Under the pieces are notes generated by a model. That model had not been told where the DNA came from. It saw nothing but the letters and a program-made list of their open reading frames with translations, and did not search any database. Of a stretch of DNA of 47,427 nucleotides, positions 33,525 through 43,197 are shown piece by piece. Position 1 is the first letter of the stretch; every line of letters starts with the position of its first letter. The stretch spans positions 1 to 47,427 of the forward strand of contig NZ_LQPE01000050.1 in NCBI RefSeq assembly GCF_002101735.1. The letters run 5' to 3'. Origin of the DNA: Mycobacterium kyorinense (lineage in GTDB: Bacteria > Actinomycetota > Actinomycetes > Mycobacteriales > Mycobacteriaceae). Made by a program: the position numbers and the translations under genes.

Positions 33525-33818
33525 ATGTTCGTCACAACGACACCGGAAAGCCTGGCCGCCGCGGCGGGTAGTTTGGCTGGGATCGGTTCGACGGTGGCCG
33601 CCGGCAACGCGGCCGGGGCGCCGGCGACGGTCGGTGTAGTGCCGCCGGCCCCGGAGCCCGCCTCGATCCTGATGGCCGCCGCGTTCGGCACGCATGGTGG
33701 GCTGTTTCAAACTACCCAAGCCATCGGCTCGGTGATTCACGCGATGTTCGTGGCGAACATGGGCCTAAGTGGAGCCACATACGGCGCCACCGAAGCGCTG
33801 AGCACGCTCGCGCTTTAG
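33525..33818 (+). CDS. PE protein
   Basis: A 97-residue PE-domain protein with no extra C-terminal part, comparable to PE36 of ESX-2. Two helices are separated by the turn region PATVGVVPPAPEPAS. The C-terminal YGATE fits the YxxxD/E export signal. It forms a heterodimer with the PPE protein encoded 29 bases downstream. GGGAGG precedes the ATG. Confidence 0.93.
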   Translation: MFVTTTPESLAAAAGSLAGIGSTVAAGNAAGAPATVGVVPPAPEPASILMAAAFGTHGGLFQTTQAIGSVIHAMFVANMGLSGATYGATEALSTLAL

Positions 33819-33847
33819 GCTAACGAGCCCCGGCCAGCGAGCCGTTC

Positions 33848-34996
33848 ATGGACTACGAGGTTCCCCCCGAAATCAACTCGGGCCGCATGTACGGCGGCCT
33901 GGGGTCGTCGTCGCTGGTGGCCTCCGCGGCGGCGTGGCAGGAGTTATCGGCGCAGCTGGGTTCGGCGGGTGCGGCGTTTAGCGCGGTCATCGAAGCGCTG
34001 ACGGCCGGGTCGTGGTTGGGGCCGTCGGCGATGACGATGGCCATGTCGGCGGCCCCGTATGTGGCGTGGATGGTGGCCACCGCGGCGCAGTGCGAGGAGG
34101 CGGCGGCCGCGGCGTCGGCGGCGGCGACTGCGTTCGAGGGTGCTCGGGCCGGTGTGGTTCCCCCTCCGGTGATCGAGGCGAACCGCGACGCGCTGGCGGC
34201 GGCGATCGGCGGTCTGCCGTGGACCGCGCCGGCGGTGGCCGCGTTGGAGGCCGAGTACGATCAGATGTGGGCGCAAGATACCGGCGTGATGTACGGGTTC
34301 GCTGCGGATGCGTCCGGGATCACCGGCTCGCTGGTCCCTTTCGAGCCGCCGGTACCGAATTCTGATCCGATCGGCTTGGCTGCTCAGGCCGCGGCACTGG
34401 GCGATGCGGGCGGGCAGGCGGCGGGTCAACAATCGACAACGTTGAGCAGTTCGGCGCTGCCGGCCGGGGTGGACGGCCAGACGATGCTGTCGATGGGGCC
34501 AGAGCTGATCAGCACCATTCCTTCTACGCTGCAAGGGCTTTCATCGCCGTTGACCAGCGGCATGGGGACCAGCGGGCTGGGACAGTTCCAGCAGCTGTTG
34601 ACGCCGTTTATGAGCGTGCTGGGCAACCCGGGCATGTTCGGCGCCGGCGGTACGTCGGCGATCTCGAGCGCGGGGGCACCGGGCCTGGCGGGGCTGGGTG
34701 GGGCGGCATCCGAAGTTGAGGCGGTGGCCGGGCGGGCTGGATCGTTGGGCGGGTTGTCGGTTCCGGCGACGTGGACAGCAGGTGCCAGCTCGGAATCGGC
34801 GGGCACGACGGCGCGGGCGGTGACACCGGTGGGGGCCAGCGGGGGGGTGTCGGCGTCGGCGGCGCCGGCCAGCGCCTCGGGCGGGGTGTACGGCGGCACA
34901 CCGATGGGGGCGGCTGGGATGGCCGGTCGCGGTGAGGGTGGCGACGGTTCACCGCGATATGGAAAACCGGTGAAAGTGGTACACCGCCGCGGTTAG
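33848..34996 (+). CDS. PPE protein
   Basis: A 382-residue protein. Residues 1-175 are the PPE domain: MDYEVPPEINSGRMYGGLGS at the start, the WxG-type turn SWLGPSA and the second half ANRDALAAAIGGL. The C-terminal half is Gly/Ser/Ala-rich and ends like the PPE-SVP class (SPRYGKPVKVVHRRG). It pairs with the upstream PE protein; the tip of the PPE domain would be bound by EspG, encoded downstream. It corresponds to PPE69 in ESX-2 order. Confidence 0.94.
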   Translation: MDYEVPPEINSGRMYGGLGSSSLVASAAAWQELSAQLGSAGAAFSAVIEALTAGSWLGPSAMTMAMSAAPYVAWMVATAAQCEEAAAAASAAATAFEGARAGVVPPPVIEANRDALAAAIGGLPWTAPAVAALEAEYDQMWAQDTGVMYGFAADASGITGSLVPFEPPVPNSDPIGLAAQAAALGDAGGQAAGQQSTTLSSSALPAGVDGQTMLSMGPELISTIPSTLQGLSSPLTSGMGTSGLGQFQQLLTPFMSVLGNPGMFGAGGTSAISSAGAPGLAGLGGAASEVEAVAGRAGSLGGLSVPATWTAGASSESAGTTARAVTPVGASGGVSASAAPASASGGVYGGTPMGAAGMAGRGEGGDGSPRYGKPVKVVHRRG

Positions 34997-35130
34997 CCAA
35001 ATAAATACAGTGGAAAAAGATTAGCAACATTGTGTTGGCCGTTGCCGAGCCCGTAAAACCGCAAATACACTGGCCGTGACAGCTTTACCAACAATTTCAT
35101 TCACCATCGCGCATCAAAGGAGAACACCAG
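34997..35130 (+). promoter_or_regulatory. AT-rich spacer and likely promoter ahead of the esx pair
   Basis: This 134-base gap between the PPE and first esx gene is much richer in A and T than its surroundings (for example CCAAATAAATACAGTGGAAA) and ends with a strong ribosome binding site (AAAGGAG). A separate promoter for the highly expressed Esx proteins is likely, but no -35/-10 pair can be fixed by eye. Confidence 0.45.
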
Positions 35131-35427
35131 ATGACCAGCCGCTTCATGACGGACCCGCACGAGATGCGGGCGATGGCGGGCCGTTTCGACGTGCACGCCC
35201 AGACGGTGGAGGACGAGGCCCGCAAGATGTGGGCGTCGAGTCAAAACATCGCCGGTGCCGGCTGGAGCGGCACGGCCCAGATGACGTCGTATGACACCAT
35301 GGGGCAGATGAATCAGGCGTTTCGCAACATCGTCAACATGCTGCACGGGGTGCGCGACGGGCTGATCCGCGACGCCAACCATTACGAGTCCCAAGAGCAG
35401 GCCAGCCAGCAGATCCTGTCCAGCTAG
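35131..35427 (+). CDS. WXG100 protein, CFP-10 (EsxB/EsxD)-like
   Basis: 98 residues with a helix-WxG-helix design: GWSGTA turn near residues 44-49 and C-terminal YESQE matching the YxxxD/E export signal that CFP-10-like partners carry. It forms a tight heterodimer with the next gene's product and is recognised by EccC. In ESX-2 order it corresponds to esxD (Rv3891c). An AAAGGAGAACACC ribosome binding site precedes it; the same signal (AAGGAGAACACC) precedes the next gene. Confidence 0.94.
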   Translation: MTSRFMTDPHEMRAMAGRFDVHAQTVEDEARKMWASSQNIAGAGWSGTAQMTSYDTMGQMNQAFRNIVNMLHGVRDGLIRDANHYESQEQASQQILSS

Positions 35428-35462
35428 CCCACCACACAACAACTTTCAAGGAGAACACCAAG

Positions 35463-35747
35463 ATGTCGATCAGCTACCAGTTCGGCGACGTGGATGCCCA
35501 CGGCGCGCTGATCCGCGCCCAGGCCGCAGCCTTGGAGGCCGAGCACCAAGCCATCGTGCGCGATGTGCTGGCCGCCGGCGACTTCTGGGGTGGGGCGGGT
35601 TCGACTGCCTGCCAGGAGTTCATCACCCAGTTGGGCCGCAACTTCCAGGTCATCTACGAACAAGCCAACGCCCACGGCCAGAAGGTGCAGACCGCCGGTA
35701 ACAACATGAACAGCACCGACTCTGCTGTCGGTTCCAGCTGGGCGTGA
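35463..35747 (+). CDS. WXG100 protein, ESAT-6 (EsxA/EsxC)-like
   Basis: 94 residues; WxG turn FWGGAGS near residues 40-46 and no YxxxD/E signal, as expected for the ESAT-6-like partner of the upstream CFP-10-like protein. It corresponds to esxC (Rv3890c) of ESX-2. A 35-base gap with a strong ribosome binding site separates the pair, suggesting equal translation. Confidence 0.94.
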   Translation: MSISYQFGDVDAHGALIRAQAAALEAEHQAIVRDVLAAGDFWGGAGSTACQEFITQLGRNFQVIYEQANAHGQKVQTAGNNMNSTDSAVGSSWA

Positions 35748-35826
35748 CCGGTCAGCAGCAACACTGCGATGAACGTGGCGGCACCACAAAGGTGTCGCCA
35801 CGTTCGCGTTGCGGGCACATAAACTC

Positions 35827-36729
35827 ATGACTGGACCGTCGACGAGCGATATCACCGTCAACCTGGAAGGGTTGTGGCTGTTGCAGGCGCTGCTCGGGAT
35901 CGGCCGGCTGGCACCGGAATTGCGGGGCCGCCCGTATGGGCAGCCCCGCGGTAACGGGTGGGTGAGCCAGCATCCGGGTTTGGCGGTCCTCGTCGAGCAG
36001 GGAATCGCCGACGAAGGCGGGGTGGTGCGCGACGACATCGCCGCGCGCATGGCGGTGCTGGCAGCCCCCGACGTCGAGGTGGTCATCATCGTGTGTGCCG
36101 GTTCGATGACGGTCACACCGGTGATCCTCGATGATCCGTCGACGTGGCGGGCGATCCCGGATGATCAACTGCGAATCGTGTTGGCGCGCCGCGGAACCCG
36201 GTGGGCCTCGGCGGCGCGGACCGGCCAGGTGATCACCATCGACGACTGCGCACCGGTCGATCACTCCCGTGTGGAGCAGTTGACGGTTAGCGCCCTGGAC
36301 TCGGTGCATCAGGTCCCTGCCGCCGCGATCAGTGCCGGCAACATCCCGCTGGATGACATGGTGGCCGCGATGAAAACACACGGCGACGCCGGCACCCCGG
36401 CGGCTAAAGCGGCCGCGCTGCGCGCTGTGGGGCTGCGCGGCGCGGCGCTGGCCGAGCTCGGCGCCGCTCTGGACCATCCGGTGGCGGAAGCGCTGATGTA
36501 TGCCCGCGCCTACGCTGACAGCGACGTGATGTGCAGCGCGTCGGTGCTCGACCTGCGTGACACCGCCTCGGGGCGTGTGGCGTTGTATCGGCTCAACCCG
36601 CCGCCGGGCGGCCAGCAGGAATGGATGACAATTGCGCCGGCAACGCCGGCACAGATTACTCATGCCGTGGCGACGGTGATCGACAGTGTGGGTGTGCGCA
36701 AATGGGCCACGCACGAGCGCATGGACTAA
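35827..36729 (+). CDS. espG: EspG, PE-PPE chaperone
   Basis: About 300 residues from the ATG at 35827. EspG proteins bind the hydrophobic tip of the PPE partner in the cytoplasm and keep PE-PPE pairs soluble until export. The sequence shows the EspG pattern: VNLEGLWLLQALLGI at the start, VIIVCAGSMTVTPV, DQLRIVLARRGTRWASAAR and a C-terminal region ending ATVIDSVGVRKWATHERMD. The position right after the esx pair is the same as espG2 in ESX-2. Confidence 0.92.
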   Translation: MTGPSTSDITVNLEGLWLLQALLGIGRLAPELRGRPYGQPRGNGWVSQHPGLAVLVEQGIADEGGVVRDDIAARMAVLAAPDVEVVIIVCAGSMTVTPVILDDPSTWRAIPDDQLRIVLARRGTRWASAARTGQVITIDDCAPVDHSRVEQLTVSALDSVHQVPAAAISAGNIPLDDMVAAMKTHGDAGTPAAKAAALRAVGLRGAALAELGAALDHPVAEALMYARAYADSDVMCSASVLDLRDTASGRVALYRLNPPPGGQQEWMTIAPATPAQITHAVATVIDSVGVRKWATHERMD

Positions 36730-36840
36730 TCTCGGCACAATTCGCCCCCGATCAACGTCAATCAATTTGTTTCGGGTGTGGTAGCGGCCCGCAACCGCCC
36801 ATAGGATAAATCGCAGGCAACGCCATTTAAGAGGGGCACA

Positions 36841-38373
36841 ATGACCGATAATTCGGATTTCCTTGCGCGCTACATGCCGCAAGACAGCGACGAACACAAG
36901 CAGCAGGCGCCCTCGCCGATGGACGGTCTGACCGAAGAGGTGCGGCTAGCTGATCCGGTCGTCGACAATCCGCAACCACCCTCGCCGCCGCGGATGCCTG
37001 AACCTGCTAACCCGAATTGGGCCGAGGAAACAACCACCCACGAGGTGATCCGGGATCGCCAGCCACTACCGCAACCGGGTGGGGAGTTCGGCGGTGCGCC
37101 CGCGCCCGGCGAGGGTAGTGCCCCCCGCGGCGGGGAGGCCGGACGGGTGGATACGCCCCCAGGGGGGTTCAGTCCTGCCAGCGGGCGGGTCCGGGTTGGG
37201 CCGCCGCCGCCGCGGGCCCCGCGGCACAGCGGTCCGCCCAGCGGAGGCTGGATGGTGTCGGCGCCGCCGCGTGCGGATCAAAGCGGCGGGTGGCCCGCCG
37301 AGCAGCGCCCGCAGCCGTTGCCGCCGCGACGCCAATTCGACCAGCGCGCCCCGCTGGCGGAGCGCAACTGGGCCCCGCCGCCGGTGGCCCCGGCCGAGCG
37401 GTGGGCGCCGCAGGCCGACACCCATGTGGGCCAGCCGACCCCGACACGGTCGGTCAAACCCGACGAGGTAGCCAAGCGCCGGCGTGAGCCTGCCGAAATC
37501 GGCTGGCGCAAAGCGCTGTACAAGAGCAGCGGGGGCCTGGTCAACTTGGGTGCGGGCAAGCACGAGCAGAAACTTCGTGACTGGTCGGCGCTGATCAAAT
37601 CCAATATCCCGGGCAACTATCAGATCGCGGCGGTGTCGGTCAAAGGTGGGGTCGGCAAGACCCGGGTGACCGCTGGGGTGGGTTCGGTGTTCGCTTTGGA
37701 GCGCGGCCAGCCGGTGCTGGCGATCGACGCTAACCCAACCTACGGCGGGTTGGGCCGCTACATCGATCCGCAGGCGTGGACGTCGATCCGCGACTTTTTG
37801 GGCTCCCAAGACCAGGTGGTCGACTATCCCACGGCGCGCCGATTCACCGGCCGCAACAAGCAGGGCCTTGAAGTGCTGGCCGGAAACCAGAACACCGCCA
37901 GCCCGATGCCGCTTGATGACGCCACGTTTTTCGACACCGTCGGCTTGACCCGCCGTTTTTATCAACTGTGCCTGGTGGACTGCGGCACCGATGTGGAAAA
38001 CAGTTTCTTCAAGGCGATTCTGTCGGTGTCGGATGCGTTGATGATCGTCGGTTCGTGCGGTGTCGACGGCGGCCTGGCCATTGAGCAGACGATCAACTGG
38101 CTGGCCGCCCGCAATGGCCATGAACTGCTGCAGCGGTCGGTCATCGTGCTCAACGACGCCAACCACAGCCTGAACAAGCATTTCCAAGCCCATATCGGCG
38201 AAACGGTCGGCAAACGGGTGCGCTCGGTGCACACCATCCCGTGGGATCCGCACCTGCGCGACGGCGCCGACCTGGACTACGGTGCCCTGCGCAAAAAGAC
38301 CCGGCTGGCGTTGATGGAGCTGGCCGCCGACCTGGCCCAAGGGTTCCCGACCGCGGGGGCGTGGGCGGCGTGA
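36841..38373 (+). CDS. espI: EspI-like protein: Pro-rich N-terminus plus ParA/MinD-type ATPase
   Basis: 510 residues. Residues 1-225 are disordered, rich in Pro, Arg and Gln. The C-terminal part is a ParA/MinD-type ATPase with Walker A VKGGVGKTR (about 267-275), VLAIDANPTYGGLG and LCLVDCGTDVENSF. EspI in ESX-1 is an ATP-sensing regulator of secretion; Rv3888c occupies this place in ESX-2. It is not a second plasmid ParA, because it lacks a ParB neighbour and sits inside the ESX operon. Its stop overlaps the eccD start (GTGA). Confidence 0.88.
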   Translation: MTDNSDFLARYMPQDSDEHKQQAPSPMDGLTEEVRLADPVVDNPQPPSPPRMPEPANPNWAEETTTHEVIRDRQPLPQPGGEFGGAPAPGEGSAPRGGEAGRVDTPPGGFSPASGRVRVGPPPPRAPRHSGPPSGGWMVSAPPRADQSGGWPAEQRPQPLPPRRQFDQRAPLAERNWAPPPVAPAERWAPQADTHVGQPTPTRSVKPDEVAKRRREPAEIGWRKALYKSSGGLVNLGAGKHEQKLRDWSALIKSNIPGNYQIAAVSVKGGVGKTRVTAGVGSVFALERGQPVLAIDANPTYGGLGRYIDPQAWTSIRDFLGSQDQVVDYPTARRFTGRNKQGLEVLAGNQNTASPMPLDDATFFDTVGLTRRFYQLCLVDCGTDVENSFFKAILSVSDALMIVGSCGVDGGLAIEQTINWLAARNGHELLQRSVIVLNDANHSLNKHFQAHIGETVGKRVRSVHTIPWDPHLRDGADLDYGALRKKTRLALMELAADLAQGFPTAGAWAA

Positions 38374-39884
38374 CCATCGCACGCCACCGCGAAGCCGACA
38401 CGTCGAGCGCGCCGACGCCGGCGTTGCCGGATCGGGTGATGGTGGGGGTGATCGCGGGCACCACCAAAATTGGGGTGGTCCTCGATGCCACCGTGGCGGT
38501 GTCGGTGCAGATGTCGGCGCTGGTGGACCTGGTTAACGGCCGCCTGGTCGAGCTGGGCGAGGCGCCGCTGACCGCGGGGGAGCGCGGCCGGTGGGCGTTG
38601 TGCTGGGTGGACGGCACCGCGCTCAAGCCCGGTTTGACGTTGGCCGAGCAGCAGGTTCGTGACGGCACTCGGTTGTGGTTGCGGTTCGCCACCGACACCG
38701 AGTCACGCATCAACGTCGTCGAGCATGTGACCACCGCGGTGGCCGCCGAGCTGACCGCGCGCTGGCCGGCGGTAACCCCGGTGTGGGCGGGACGAGTCGG
38801 TGCGGTCATGGTCGCGGCGGGAACGCTGAGCGCGACCGCGCTGTTGGCGCGTTGGCGCTACGGCCATCTGGGCTGGGTTCCCAGTGTGTACGGCGGTCTG
38901 CTGGCCATGGTGCTGATCGTGGCCGCGGTGGTGGTGTTGGCCCGCCAGCGCAGCGCGCCCGGGCGCGTGGTGGGTGACACGATGTTGCTGGCGGGGTGCG
39001 CGCCGGCGGCGGTGGCGGCCGGCGCGGCGGTGCCGGGGCCGGTGGGTGCGCCTCATGCCGCGCTGGGGTTGGCGGTGCTGGTGTTGGCGGCGGTGCTGGT
39101 GGTGCGCTTCACGGGGCGTCATATCGCGATGGGGACTGCGGTGATTGTGACGGGCGTGGCCGGGGTGCTGATCGGGCTGGCGCGCATGGTGGCGGTGACC
39201 TCGGCGCCGATCCTGTTGTCGATTCTGCTGTTGGCGGCGCTGCTGGGTGTGCATGCCTCGCCGAGCGCGGCGCGGCGGGTGGCCGGTATTCGGCTTCCGG
39301 TGTTTCCCTCGGCGTCGGGCCGCTGGATTTTCGAGGCTCGCCCGGATCTGCCGGCCAATGTTGCGGTGGCCAGCGGGCAGGTGGACACGTTCGCCGGGCC
39401 GGAGTCGGTGCGTGAGGTCGCGGTGGCCACCGATCGGGCGCACGCCTATTTGACCGGGCTTTTGGTGGCGACGACCGGGTTGTTGGTGGCCGCCTGTGTG
39501 GGGTTGGCCGACCCGCATGCGCCGCGGCGCTGGCTGCCGCTGCTGGTGGCGGGGCTGGTCGCGGTGGCGGTGCTGCTGCGGGGACGTTCATTTGCCGACC
39601 GGGCACAGGCCACCGTGTTGGCCGGGGCGGCGGTGACGCTGGTGGTGGGGGTTGCCGGCCGTTATGTGGTCGGGCTGTGGACGTTGCCTGCGTTGCTGGT
39701 CGGGGTGTCGGTGATCATCGCGGTTCCATTGGCCGGGCTGGTGGCAGCGCAGGTGGTGCCCAACCACTTCTACACCCCGCCGTTTCGCAAGGTGGTGGAG
39801 TGGATCGAGTACGTGTGTCTGGCCGGTGTTTTCCCGTTGGTGTTTTGGCTGATGGGTGTGCTGGCCGCAATCCGGTACCGGTGA
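38370..39884 (+). CDS. eccD: EccD, ESX channel membrane protein
   Basis: 504 residues from the GTG at 38370, which overlaps the previous stop. The first 100 residues form the ubiquitin-like domain (MVGVIAGTTKIGVVLDATVAV, then GTRLWLRFATD); the rest contains about eleven membrane helices, the standard EccD plan. Two EccD copies per protomer line the membrane vestibule of the ESX complex. The C-terminus (EYVCLAGVFPLVFWLMGVLAA) is typical. Its stop overlaps the mycP start (GTGA). Confidence 0.96.
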   Translation: MTIARHREADTSSAPTPALPDRVMVGVIAGTTKIGVVLDATVAVSVQMSALVDLVNGRLVELGEAPLTAGERGRWALCWVDGTALKPGLTLAEQQVRDGTRLWLRFATDTESRINVVEHVTTAVAAELTARWPAVTPVWAGRVGAVMVAAGTLSATALLARWRYGHLGWVPSVYGGLLAMVLIVAAVVVLARQRSAPGRVVGDTMLLAGCAPAAVAAGAAVPGPVGAPHAALGLAVLVLAAVLVVRFTGRHIAMGTAVIVTGVAGVLIGLARMVAVTSAPILLSILLLAALLGVHASPSAARRVAGIRLPVFPSASGRWIFEARPDLPANVAVASGQVDTFAGPESVREVAVATDRAHAYLTGLLVATTGLLVAACVGLADPHAPRRWLPLLVAGLVAVAVLLRGRSFADRAQATVLAGAAVTLVVGVAGRYVVGLWTLPALLVGVSVIIAVPLAGLVAAQVVPNHFYTPPFRKVVEWIEYVCLAGVFPLVFWLMGVLAAIRYR

Positions 39885-41584
39885 CGGGGAGGGTGGTGGC
39901 GGTGCGGGCACGCACATTGGTTAGCGCGGCGCTAAGTGTGTCGGCGGTCGGCTGGGCCGGGCTGTGGGGCGCGCCATGCGCCGGCGCGGTGGAGCCTCCG
40001 CAGATCAACGTGGCCGCGCTGCCCCCTGATGGGCCGCCGGGTCCTGATCAGCCGCTGCGCCAGGGCGCCTATTGCACCAAGGTGGGCACGATGCCCGGCA
40101 CCGACTACCGGGTGCAGCCGCATTACCTGGACATGCTGAATTTGGCTGAAGCGTGGCGGTTTGGGCGCGGGGCGGGCCAGCGGGTCGCCGTGATCGACAC
40201 CGGGGTCAGCCCGCACCCTCGGCTGCCGGATCTGGTGGGCGGCGGCGACTATGTGGTGCCCGCCGACAACGGCCTGTCGGACTGTGATGCGCACGGAACG
40301 CTGGTGGCGTCGATGATCGCCGCCAAGCCCAACGACGGGAGCACACCGCTGCCGGCGCCGCGGGAGGTTCGCCGGCCCGAATCGGTGCCGACCAATGAGG
40401 CTCCGCCGCCACCACCGCCGCCGCAGACGGTGACCGTGGTGCCTGCGCCGCCCCCGCCTCCGCCGCCGCCGGAAGGGGAGGGTTGGCGCCAGAGCGGCCC
40501 GGATGGCGGCGGGTTCGTGCACGCCGCGGGCCGGTTGAAGACCGCACCGCCAGGACCTGATGATCCATCCCCGGTGCCGCCGCCGCCACTTCCGGCCCCG
40601 CCGCCGCCGGTGGCGGACGGGTTTTTTGGGGTGGCGCCGGATGTGTCGATCATTTCGATTCGGCAAAGCTCCAAAGCGTTTAGCCCCAAAGACGCTTTCG
40701 CCGGCAATCAAGACCCGGCGACGCGGCGCAAAGCCGGTGATGTGCGCACGATGGCCCGGGCCATCGTGCACGCGGCGAATCTGGGTGCCACGGTCATCAA
40801 CATCTCGGAGGTGTCGTGCATGACGTCGACCGACATTTTGGATCAGCAGGATTTGGGGGCGGCGGTGCGTTACGCGGCGGTGGAGCGCAACGTGGTGATC
40901 GTGGCGGCGGCGGGCAATGTCGGCGACGAGGCCAGTGGGGACTGCAAACAGAATCCGATCTATAACCCGTTGACGCCCAACGATCCTCGCGATTGGGCCG
41001 GGGTGACCACCATCGCCACCCCTGCGTGGTTTTCTGACTATGTGTTGACAGTGGGTGCGGTGGATGCCACCGGGGCGCCGCTGCAGAACAGCATGGCGGG
41101 CCCGTGGGTGTCGATCGCTGCGCCGGGCACCGACGTCGAAGGGCTCTCGCCGCGCGATGACGGCTTGATGAACGCCGTGGAGGGCAGGCAGAACACGCTC
41201 AAACAGGTTGGCGGCACGTCGTTTTCGGCGGCGATCGTCTCCGGGGTCGCCGCGCTGGTGCGGGCGAAATACCCTAATTTGACTGCGCATCAGGTGATCA
41301 ACCGGTTGCTGGCCACCGCCCATGCCCCGGCCCGCGGAGTCGATAACCAGGTCGGTCACGGCATTGTCGATCCGGTCGCCGCGCTGACCTACGATTTGCC
41401 GCCGGGCGAACCGGTTGGGCCGCAACACCTCGCCGCGCCGCTGGTGCTGGCACCACCCAAGATCGGCCGCGATATGACGCCGGTTTGGGTCAGTGCTGCC
41501 GGGGTGGCGGGTACCGCGCTGCTGGGTGCGCTGGTGTTGGGCAGTGCCGCGCTGATTTCACAGCGGCGGGGGGCCAGGCCGTGA
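39881..41584 (+). CDS. mycP: MycP mycosin, subtilisin-like serine protease
   Basis: About 567 residues from the GTG at 39881, coupled to eccD; GTG at 39902 is an alternative. A signal peptide (RTLVSAALSVSAVGWAGLWG) is followed by the subtilase domain with Asp near 105 (VAVIDTGVSPHP), His near 138 (DCDAHGTLVAS), Asn near 345 (AAAGNVGD) and Ser near 447 (GGTSFSAAIVSG). A C-terminal membrane helix (AAGVAGTALLGALVLGSAAL) anchors it. An insertion of about 90 residues made mostly of Pro (residues about 157-247) is longer than I would expect. Mycosins stabilise and cap the ESX complex on the periplasmic side. Confidence 0.96.
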   Translation: MTGRVVAVRARTLVSAALSVSAVGWAGLWGAPCAGAVEPPQINVAALPPDGPPGPDQPLRQGAYCTKVGTMPGTDYRVQPHYLDMLNLAEAWRFGRGAGQRVAVIDTGVSPHPRLPDLVGGGDYVVPADNGLSDCDAHGTLVASMIAAKPNDGSTPLPAPREVRRPESVPTNEAPPPPPPPQTVTVVPAPPPPPPPPEGEGWRQSGPDGGGFVHAAGRLKTAPPGPDDPSPVPPPPLPAPPPPVADGFFGVAPDVSIISIRQSSKAFSPKDAFAGNQDPATRRKAGDVRTMARAIVHAANLGATVINISEVSCMTSTDILDQQDLGAAVRYAAVERNVVIVAAAGNVGDEASGDCKQNPIYNPLTPNDPRDWAGVTTIATPAWFSDYVLTVGAVDATGAPLQNSMAGPWVSIAAPGTDVEGLSPRDDGLMNAVEGRQNTLKQVGGTSFSAAIVSGVAALVRAKYPNLTAHQVINRLLATAHAPARGVDNQVGHGIVDPVAALTYDLPPGEPVGPQHLAAPLVLAPPKIGRDMTPVWVSAAGVAGTALLGALVLGSAALISQRRGARP

Positions 41585-43176
41585 CGCCGGCGTTTCCGCT
41601 GGGTGTGGGGGCCTCGTGGCTGCGGCTGGTCGCGGTGTTTGTCACCGGCGTGGGGTGTGTGTTCACCGGGGCCGGCGTGGGCGGTCGGGCCGGCTGGTGG
41701 AGCGGGATCGGGGTGGCCGGGCTGATCGCGGTGGCGGCGTTGGTGCGCTGGCGCGGCGCGGGGCTGCTCGATTTGGGGTGGGCTGCGCTGGGCTGGCCGC
41801 ACCACGGACTCGATGAACAGGGCGGGGAATTGGGCGACTATTCGCGCACATTCGGCCCGGCCCAGGGGGTGGGAATCCGCGGCGTGGGCGCGGATGCGGT
41901 GGCTGTGGTGGCGGTCGACGGGCCGCCGCACAGCCCCTCGGTGCTCGACTACGGGCGGGTCGAGTCGCTGGTGAAGCTGCCGCTGGCCGCGCTGGCCAAG
42001 GGTTTACAGCAGTGCGATGTGCGGTTGGACGGCGTCGACATCCTCAGCAGCGGGTCGCGGCGGGCCCCGCAGTCGCATCACCCGTATTCGCCGGTGTATT
42101 CGAGCGAAGTGGGCGATCACCCGGCGGTCGGGCAGCGCCGAACGTATCTGGTGGTGCGGTTCAACGCGGTGCGCGGCGCGGCGGCGGTGCTGTGGCGTGA
42201 GTCGGTCGCGGCCACGGTCAGTGCGGCCGCAGAGTGGCTGGCCGCGGAGCTGACCAACATGCGTCTGCCGGCGCGGGTGTTGACCGCCGAGCAGATCCGC
42301 GACGCGGATGCCGTGTTACTGGCCGGGATCGAGGCGTCCTCGGTGCGGCCGGGGTGGGGCCGGCTGCGGCACTCGGGGGGTTATGTGCACACCTATTGGG
42401 TGTCGCCGGGCGACATTTGCACCGCCACGCTGGATCGGCTGTGGGCGCCGGACACCGACGCCACGGTGGTGTCGGTGCAGCTGCGGCGGACCGACAACGG
42501 CGAGACCACGGTGGGGGTGATGGTGCGATATCACACCGGCGCCCCGCTGGCCGCACCCCCGCTGACCGGGTTGAACCCGCTGTCGGGTCGCCACGACGTC
42601 GGGCTTTTGGCCGGGCTGGCGCGGCCCGGGCCGGCGCCGAAGGTGCCGTGCCGGGTGCTGGGCGCCGAGGAGACGATCACCATGCCGGTCGCGGCCACGG
42701 GCATCATCATCGGTTCCACCACGACCGGGCATCCGCTGCTGGTGGACTTGGCCGACCCCACCGCGGGGTCGCTGGTCACGGTGTGCGGAGAGTTCGCGTT
42801 GACGGTGCAGGTGGCGTTGCGCGCGGCCGCAACCGGATATCAGGTGCTGGTGTGCAGCGGCCAGCCGCAGCGGTGGCGGGAGGCCACTGCGGCCGGTTTG
42901 CAGGTTGTCGGCCCGGGCGGCTTGGGTGTGAGCTTGCCGCCGTCACGGCTGGCGTGGCTGGTGGTCTATGACGGCGTTGACGCACCAACGCCGGCCGCGG
43001 CGGCGGTGACGGTGCGCAGGGTGGGCCCGGGCGCAGGCAGCACCGCTGATGTGCATATCGAGCAGGACAGCCCCGCCACGGCGGTGATCCGGACGTGGGC
43101 GTTCCAGTACCGGCTGCGCATCGATTTGAGCTATGAGCGCCGCCTGATCGGCACCAAATCCCGCCACGCCGCCTGA
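41581..43176 (+). CDS. eccE: EccE, ESX core membrane protein
   Basis: 531 residues from the GTG at 41581, overlapping the mycP stop. Two membrane helices near the start (LVAVFVTGVGCVFTGAGVGG; then GIGVAGLIAVAALV) are followed by a cytoplasmic domain (RTYLVVRFNAVRGAAAVLW, then TATLDRLWAPDTDATVVSV). EccE lies at the edge of the EccBCDE complex and contacts EccD. Order and length match ESX-2 (Rv3885c). Confidence 0.94.
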   Translation: MTPAFPLGVGASWLRLVAVFVTGVGCVFTGAGVGGRAGWWSGIGVAGLIAVAALVRWRGAGLLDLGWAALGWPHHGLDEQGGELGDYSRTFGPAQGVGIRGVGADAVAVVAVDGPPHSPSVLDYGRVESLVKLPLAALAKGLQQCDVRLDGVDILSSGSRRAPQSHHPYSPVYSSEVGDHPAVGQRRTYLVVRFNAVRGAAAVLWRESVAATVSAAAEWLAAELTNMRLPARVLTAEQIRDADAVLLAGIEASSVRPGWGRLRHSGGYVHTYWVSPGDICTATLDRLWAPDTDATVVSVQLRRTDNGETTVGVMVRYHTGAPLAAPPLTGLNPLSGRHDVGLLAGLARPGPAPKVPCRVLGAEETITMPVAATGIIIGSTTTGHPLLVDLADPTAGSLVTVCGEFALTVQVALRAAATGYQVLVCSGQPQRWREATAAGLQVVGPGGLGVSLPPSRLAWLVVYDGVDAPTPAAAAVTVRRVGPGAGSTADVHIEQDSPATAVIRTWAFQYRLRIDLSYERRLIGTKSRHAA

Positions 43177-43197
43177 CTTTGGGGGGACTTCATCGCA

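Noticed and set aside
36841..38373. Second plasmid partition ATPase
   Set aside because: The ParA/MinD-like motifs follow a Pro-rich N-terminus and the gene lies inside the ESX operon at the espI place, with no ParB neighbour.
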